Below are positions 57,936 to 64,000 of a stretch of 64,000 bases of DNA, one piece after another; positions within the stretch are counted from its first letter, which is position 1, and the number at the start of each line of letters is the position of its first letter. Location of the stretch: the NCBI GenBank assembly GCA_017654935.2, contig CM065682.1, positions 40,471,466 to 40,535,465 on the forward strand, in the 5' to 3' direction. The notes beneath the pieces are model-generated. The model was not told where the DNA came from. It made no database searches and worked only from the letters and a program-made list of their open reading frames with translations. The translations under genes were made by a program, and so were the position numbers. Source of the stretch: Phymorhynchus buccinoides (taxonomy: Eukaryota > Mollusca > Gastropoda > Neogastropoda > Raphitomidae).

Positions 57936-58494
57936 AAGGCCTCCCCGGGCTCCGTCGCCGGGCCCCCGGCGGACCCGGGCCTCCCTCGGTGGGAGGCCTC
58001 GGCAGACCGTGTGGTCAGACGGCTACGGTCTCCGTCACCGTCCGCTACGGACCGCACGGTCCGTGGACCGGCGGTTTCGTCACCGCCCGCTACGGTCCGT
58101 GGACCGTAGCCACCGGCGGTAGCCACCGCCGTGGCCCGAGGGCACGATGTCGGTTCCCCGTACCGTCCCTCATAAGATGGAAACTGTAGCGGTTCTTCAG
58201 CCCGTCCACCGTCACCCCCGTCAAGACGCAGCGGTCTCCCGTCCGTCCGGCGTCCAGCCGGCGGCACGGTGACTCACCGCACGGTTCCCAGACGGTCACC
58301 GGTGCACCGTCCGTCCGCCCTACCACACGGTCCGGCTTGGGCGTTCACCGTCCCCCTGTGGTCCCTCACCGGGATCTGCTTCAGGGTACTCGTCCTCAAA
58401 AAGCTCGGGTGGTTTCTCCTGGTTCTGACCAGACAGTCCACCCCAGAGGCTCGTAACGTCAGCGCTCTCCAGTGGATTCGGACGTGGACTTAGC

Positions 58495-61000
58495 TAAGTC
58501 CGTCTCTTCATCCAGGCAAGGGCGTAGCAGCGTGTTCTGGCCCGGTCCGGCCACTCACCAGGGAAAGGAGTTCTGGTTCTTGCAGGCTCCTAAGCTTCTG
58601 GACCACTCCAATCGGAAAGCAGAGGCTTTCCTTTGTGCCGGGAAGATGGCAGAAGCTAACCGTTTCTCTTTAGCCTTCTAAGGCCGAAGCAGAGAAGCTC
58701 CTTTGCGACAGGAATCTTGCCCCGACCAAGATTAAGTCTTCCAACTTTTTGGAGGAATCTTTGTCAAAGCCCTCAAGGGCTGTGGCTTTGCGGCTTCGTT
58801 GGTTCGGCCCATCACAAAGAATTTGGGGAAATTTTTTCTCCTAGGAATTCTCCTGTGGTTTTCAGGCTCTTTGAGTCCGCTGAATGAACCAGCCGTTTTC
58901 TATCGGTTTTTGGTTCATCGTCGGGCTCTTCAAGGGTTTTCTCACAAGAAGAGTTCTCTTGTATCATCTAATCATCTGGTTAGATCTACTTCGATCTGCT
59001 GGTCTCTCTCTTGTGCTTCTGATCGATCGCTTTCACCGATCCATTTTACCGGGTTGGGCAACGGACCGTCGGGTTCCGTTCCGGTTCTTCAAGAACCTCA
59101 TGATGATTCTGACCTCCCGTTTGTCACGGTGGCTTTTGGGAATGATCCATTGTTTTTTCTTTGTTTCATTCATGTCTGTTGCAACGGCTCCTGTGGTCCG
59201 TTTCTTCAATTCTGACGAGCATGGGTTTTCTTGCTCTATTCAGTTTAATGCTTTTCTGGTTACAACAAGGGTTGTTCAACCTGATTACTCATTCAACCGG
59301 TCCTGCCAACCGTTCTATCAACTTTTCCGGCCTTTTTCGGCCCAGCCTGTCAGGCCTTGTTTTTCTTACTTGGGTTACTCGTTACAAGTCATGGCCGTTT
59401 AATTAAACGGTTATTTTTGTTCCTCAATCCTCTACCGTTTCTTTCAGTCAGTACCGTTCAATTGGATTTTTCCATGGTTATCCTGACGTCACTTGGATAC
59501 TCTGTTATGCTTCTCACAGTAACTAACCGTTTCTCCTTGGGCAGGTCTACCTGGCCCAAGGAAGATTCAGTTCCCGTGGGCTTTTTTGTTGATTCATCCG
59601 TTCAAGTCGGTGCTAGGTGTCCATGAACTACCTCCCGTTTCCCTCTTTCTCCAAGCCTTCTAAGGCTGTAGCGAAGAAACTCCATTGTGACAAGAGTCTT
59701 GCCCGGTCAAGTTTTTTCCTTCCAACGTAATACAGTTGGAAGCATCTTTGTCCAAAGCCCTCAAGGGCTGTGCTTTTGTGACGTTGTTGATTCGGTTCAT
59801 TGCTGTACTTTGAACAAAACCTCTCCAACGACCTCTCTTGCGGTTTTCAGGCTCTTTGAGTCCGTGATTGAACCAACCTTTGGAGTGGCTCTAGCTTCTC
59901 TTGGTGATTCTTCTGGCCAGAGACTCTTTTTGGGGCTCTTTAAAGACTGTCTGGAGATGGTTCGACACGGTCGGATTCACAGTCTCAGCCTCGGAGGACA
60001 CTGTCCTCGTTTTCTCTGTTGGTGTCCGTCCTCTCAGTACGAAGTCGGTCACACTTTTCTGTCTCCTCAGACTTCTTAGTCTGATGGAGTCAGTTTCGGA
60101 GCTCCTTCCTCCTGCCAAGGTATACTAAGGCCAATGCAGAGAGAAGTCGGAGCGTGCGCTCCTTCTTTCACGGTTGCAACCGAGAGTTGTTCAACCGTAC
60201 CCTTGTTGCCTTCCTTCTGAACGGCCCCGGCTTCGCCGTTCTTTCGAATGATGTCTGTTCTGGCAGGCATGGTTTTTACTTGCTCTGTTTCAGACCCTCG
60301 TTTCCTCTCATTACAACCATGAGTTGTTCATCCAGTGGACTCGTTCACTCGTTCCAGTCATCCTTTTCGGTCTGGTTCCGTCCCAATCGGACTCATCTGT
60401 CCGGCTAACATGATCTTCTATGCCCAGCTGTCAGATCACTAAACGTCAGTTTTCAACTTAAGTTGTTCGACTGGGTGTTTTGGGGCCTTCCTTCAGGCCC
60501 CCCACCCCCATTTTGAGTCAGTGCCGTTGAAATGGGTTAAGTCGAGGTGTGTTTACGTCACGTTTGCACACTGTTCCGCTTTTGTCTACATGTTTCCTTT
60601 TCGGTGGGGACATTTCAGCGTCATCTGGTTTGATTTGACGTCATGCGATAGCAACTATGTTGCTGTTTCGGTCTGTCCCTACGTCAGAGGCAGTTTTTAT
60701 TTTTGCCTTCCTACGGTCTTAGCATGTAGAGTTGGTTACGAAGTGCAGTTGCACATTCGTTCCTTGGCTTCTCAGTTTGCTAGTTTAGAGGTTGAATCTG
60801 CTGTTTTGCGGATTCTCATCTTAATCTTTTAGTACTAATTGTGTCTTCCCGTCGTCGGTCCTTTGCTTGCCCGTCATTCTGAACAAGTCTTGTCCAAATG
60901 TGGGCCTTTTTGTTTTTGACTCAGTCTCGCCAATATTTTTTTCCGGTCGAAAGGGCGTAGCAGCGTGTGGTGGCCCGGTCCGGCCACTCATAGTCCGTTT
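58495..61000 (+). pseudogene. Broken gag-like segments, internally duplicated
   Basis: 58472-58678 gives GPATHQGKEFWFLQAPKLLD; after a frame change KAEAEKLLCDRNLAPTK and NFLEESLSKPSRAVALRL. Related but more damaged DNA is at 59650-59910 (ccctcaagggctgtg, caggctctttgagtccg shared with 58768 and 58862). agggcgtagcagcgtgt and ggcccggtccggccactca recur at 58519-58560 and 60951-60990. Stops and shifts throughout. Confidence 0.55.
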
Positions 61001-62155
61001 TGTTTCGGCCTTGGCTGCTCTAGGTGACTCCATGCGGGGTTTGTCATCTCCTGGCTGCTTTTTTAGTCAGCCATGTTCTTTCCTGAGATGCCTTCCTGGA
61101 TTTTTCCAGGACTCTTTCGTTCGGTTCGTCTTCGGTGGTGACAGGAAGTACGATCCGTTAAGACCTTCTACGTACAGTCTGTAGAACTCTTGGCGTTTTC
61201 TTCACGAGTCTGGAAATTTCTCTGCCCGGACCCTTTCGGGGTACAGAGCAGCCTTCATCACTACGATTTCCTTGGCCATGGCTTTTCTGTACGTCACCCC
61301 TGTCTCTCTTCTTGGACGCGGTCCTCCTCCAAGCTCCTGCCAGGACTTCTCGAGTCCCTCAGTCGGTCGTGTTTCTGATTCTTACCTTATTGAGAGTTTT
61401 ATGTGAACCCCTGGCTACAATTAGCTTCAAGCTTCTCACTCTCTGAACCGTTTTTTTTTTTTTTTTCTGGTAGCTTCAGCCAGAAGGATCGGCGGTCTTC
61501 ATGCTCTCAGCGTCCTGGCCTGCGTCATAGAGTTCTCGGATGAGTACTCTTCGGTCACCTTGATCTTTCTACCAGAATTTGGGGCTTAGAATCAGCTAGG
61601 CGGCGTTCCCTCGCCTCTGGTTCGCATCTCCATCTTTCGTTCCGTCCTCGGCCCCGACGGTTCGGACCGTTTTCTCTGTCCGGTCGGGGCCTTCGGGCTT
61701 CTCCTTTCCGGAACTAAGCTTCTCTAAGCTTTTGGAGGTCGCGCGACACGTTCCTTCAGCTCGACCTCCGAGACATCGAGGCCGGGAACGAAGGCGACGC
61801 TTTCTCTATCAGGAAAGTTTTGGTCTCCCGGGAAGATAGTTGTTGCCCAGACCGCCGTCTCCGTCTAGACCGTCAGTACGGAGACAAGCTCCCAACGACT
61901 CCCCCTATGGTACTTTAGTGGGTATATCATTGCAATGATGTTTTGGGGCAATATTTGGAGCAGGCCTTTTACCTTCCCTTTCTAAAGCCGCATATAGGCT
62001 AAAGGAGTAAAAGGGGTTACTCGGGGCTTTTTGGGAAGGGGGTCTAGTGGAATTCCCACTTTTTTAAACCCCCTAAGGGAAAAAGCGCCCAGGTCTCGCT
62101 CTCACGCGTTGGGTTGGGGTACTGAAGCATCTACCCTCCTCCGCTTTGGTAATCT

Positions 62156-62256
62156 GCAGTTGTTTCAGGTGTTGGTACAGTATGGTTAAAGTAGATTGGT
62201 GGATTTTTATTAATCCTACTATCTATTTAACTTAATACTTACCAACACCTGAAACA
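62156..62256 (-). repeat. Internal complementary region of DIRS-like element
   Basis: Reads gcagttgtttcaggtgttgg, tacagtatggttaaagtagat (complement of the left end), then tggtggatttttattaatcc and tatttaacttaatacttacc (complement of the right end). The join is at about 62195-62198. Confidence 0.92.
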
Positions 62257-62313
62257 AACGAGGTACCCTCCCTTGTATCCTCCCTCACTAATAAAGATGC
62301 TTCCTGTAAAATT

Positions 62314-62489
62314 TTGTAATGGCGGAAGTAGGCGCTCATTGGCCTAGCCACTGCTAGACCGGTAAGGGGGGATCACTCCCGCCCCACATCCGGCTAGGGG
62401 TCAAGGCCAGATGCCTACTTTCGTTTTTCTATATGCTATGGTATAGCTCCAGGTCGCTTAACGCTAATGCAGTTGTTTCAGGTGTTGGT
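62314..62489 (-). repeat. Right inverted terminal repeat of DIRS-like element
   Basis: ttgtaatggcggaagtaggc through gcagttgtttcaggtgttgg. The following 62490-62534 (aagtattaagttaaatagat...ccacca) is the unique right outer end. Confidence 0.92.
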
Positions 62490-62534
62490 AAGTATTAAGT
62501 TAAATAGATAGTAGGGATTAATAAAAATCCACCA

Positions 62535-64000
62535 GTTTGTTAAGTCTATACAAAGTTTATGTATTGTTCAAAATGATAATCAATGACAAATTAATATCTG
62601 TTATTTTACTTCTATGTTCTCTTTTTCTCTTAGTTAGCTAATCAGCTTGCAAAGGCACAAAGGGTAAAATTTTATCAGAATGTCGTTATGCCAGTATAAT
62701 AAAAGTAGTCACTGATAACTAATTTGTAGATCTGCATATCATGATCATTGTGTTACTGTTATACTAACTGAATGTAGCTGTTTAATTTGTTTTGATGTGT
62801 TAGATTGAAAATAATATCTGTTTTTAACAAACCATCATAATTGTGCGTGTAAATGTAAGTGAGCAATCAAGCGTTTATATGTTTTATGGTGAAATATTTC
62901 AAACAGTTTTAAGAATCAACTCATATACAAGTGTAACATACTCTTAATTTTTGCATGCATGTATTTTATTGGGTATTGCATGTATTGCATTTTTGTGTGG
63001 ACAAATTCAAATTTACATAAGTTTTTATATGATCTTCTTCCGATTTATATGAATGAATATGTAATTATCTGTAAATGTATGACCATGTACACAATGTGCA
63101 TAGGTTTTTATACACAAACACAGGCACACAGTCTATTGATCTTCACAAAGACTTGCATAAAACTTTGGATGCTACATTCATCCAGTTATGGAAAATGTAG
63201 GTTAATTTTACCACAAAAAGGGCTCAGAAGAATTTTTTTAAATGTTTTTATTTATTGCCAATAACATTGTTATAGTTCTTGAACATGTTAGGTTTTCTAT
63301 ACACCCATAAATGCATGAACACAATTTTAGCCAGCAGATTTTTTATTTGTGGTGAATTTTAAAAAATGTAATTTCCAATACTTTTGCATGTTGGTGAGTA
63401 GATGATCAGTGCACATCTATATCCAGAAGTAAACAGAGTTCTGTAAATGTTTTCTTCTTATGTTTTAAATCATTTTCTTGTATTTTTATTTGCTGTACTT
63501 GCTTTATGAGTTTGTTACATTAATACATTACTATTTTAAATTTTATTCCTTGTTTTGGTGTTGTTGGATTGGGTGGTTTTTTTTGGGGGGGGGTTCTCAG
63601 TATTCATCTTTTTTACCTCCGAAATTGGAGTGTGGCTGCCCACATGGCGGGCGGGGTAATGAAAAACGGTCACACACATAATGTTCTCATCCCTAGCTGG
63701 TGCATTTTTACCTCCGTGTTCAATTGCTTCGGCTGTTGGGATGATCCCTGGAGTCTTTAAGCCAGGGAACGACAACAACAACAGCAGCAACGACATATTT
63801 TTTTACAGCAGAGAATCAAAACAAATTTTGGAATTATTTATGGGAGAAGTGTTAGCAGTGCCTAATGAAAGAAAGGTCTAGTTTCAGGGATGGGAATTGT
63901 CCGCCAAACAGCAAATTTCCGCCGAAATGACATTGCCTTTCTGCCGAAAAATAGTCTGTCCGCTGAAAAAAAAGTAACTAAATGTATCCATTCTAAAGCT
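62535..64000. other. AT-rich intron beyond DIRS-like element
   Basis: No exon of the coiled-coil gene seen. Contains the SINE-like copy at 63597. The last bases (from about 63886, gggatgggaattgtccgcc) may begin another element cut by the window edge. Confidence 0.5.
63597..63775 (-). repeat. SINE-like family A, copy 5 (reverse)
   Basis: On the minus strand: gactccagggatcatcccaa, agccgaagcaattg, agctagggatgagaac, gtgtgtgaccg and ccgcccgccatgtgggcagc. Same order as the other four copies. Confidence 0.85.

Larger units (their letters stand above)
56403..62534 (+). mobile_element. DIRS-like tyrosine-recombinase retrotransposon, coding region decayed
   Basis: About 6.13 kb with near-identical inverted terminal repeats (56428-56600 and 62314-62489) and an internal complementary region at 62156-62256. 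That region is the reverse complement of the outer right end fused to the outer left end, the hallmark layout of DIRS elements, which replicate through a circle and integrate with a tyrosine recombinase without target duplication. No duplication is seen. The interior has gag-like coding (57147-57935 open; 58669-58800 reads KAEAEKLLCDRNLAPTK), several shared internal segments, and no reverse transcriptase YxDD or recombinase motif that I could find. Most likely a non-autonomous or dead copy. It lies in the intron after exon 9 of the coiled-coil gene. Confidence 0.85.

Noticed and set aside
58884..59402. 172-codon frame as the reverse transcriptase of the DIRS-like element
   Set aside because: No YxDD or other polymerase motif; composition is pyrimidine-driven and the frame overlaps others.
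56403..62534. LTR retrotransposon or large Maverick-type DNA transposon
   Set aside because: Terminal repeats are inverted, not direct; no target duplication; the internal complementary region fits DIRS instead.

Overview
This is a nuclear genome window from an animal, most likely a marine mollusc. Genes are split by GT-AG introns, exons are short and GC-richer than the AT-rich introns, and simple repeats (GA, CA, CT), SINE-like copies, LINE fragments and MITEs are very dense. The phylum is an inference from repeat style and protein similarity, not proven here. No rRNA, tRNA, CRISPR or prokaryotic operon structure was seen.

Four protein-coding genes can be rebuilt exon by exon with consistent intron phases. 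(1) mLST8 (minus strand, 5' part only; exons 5766-5650, 1554-1503, 911-749) runs off the left edge. (2) CIAO3/NARFL (plus, 9 exons, 6068-17743, 481 residues) is complete, with all eight expected iron-sulfur cysteines. (3) GRWD1 (minus, 7 exons, 34400-20084, 427 residues) is complete. (4) A coiled-coil gene resembling CCDC154 (plus, 9 exons, 39950-55729, 563 residues so far) is open at its 3' end. mLST8 and CIAO3 are head to head with 301 bp between start codons. CIAO3 and GRWD1 are tail to tail. GRWD1 and the coiled-coil gene point away from each other across about 5.5 kb.

The most striking mobile element is a DIRS-like tyrosine-recombinase retrotransposon at about 56403-62534. It has about 175-bp inverted terminal repeats and, just inside the right one, an internal complementary region joining the reverse complements of both outer ends. 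Its interior has gag-like, GC-rich and internally duplicated sequence but no recognisable intact reverse transcriptase or recombinase. Also present are a long and a short hAT element with clear 8-bp target duplications (32043-33792 and 27375-27841), several TTAA-flanked MITE families, pogo-like TA-flanked elements, a large foldback element, four LINE fragments and at least three SINE-like families.

A recurring and unusual pattern is tandem duplication anchored at exon 3' ends. Repeat units containing the last codons of GRWD1 and of CIAO3 lie in their 3' flanks. In the coiled-coil gene, the 3' ends of exons 2, 6 and 7 are repeated together with their splice donors.
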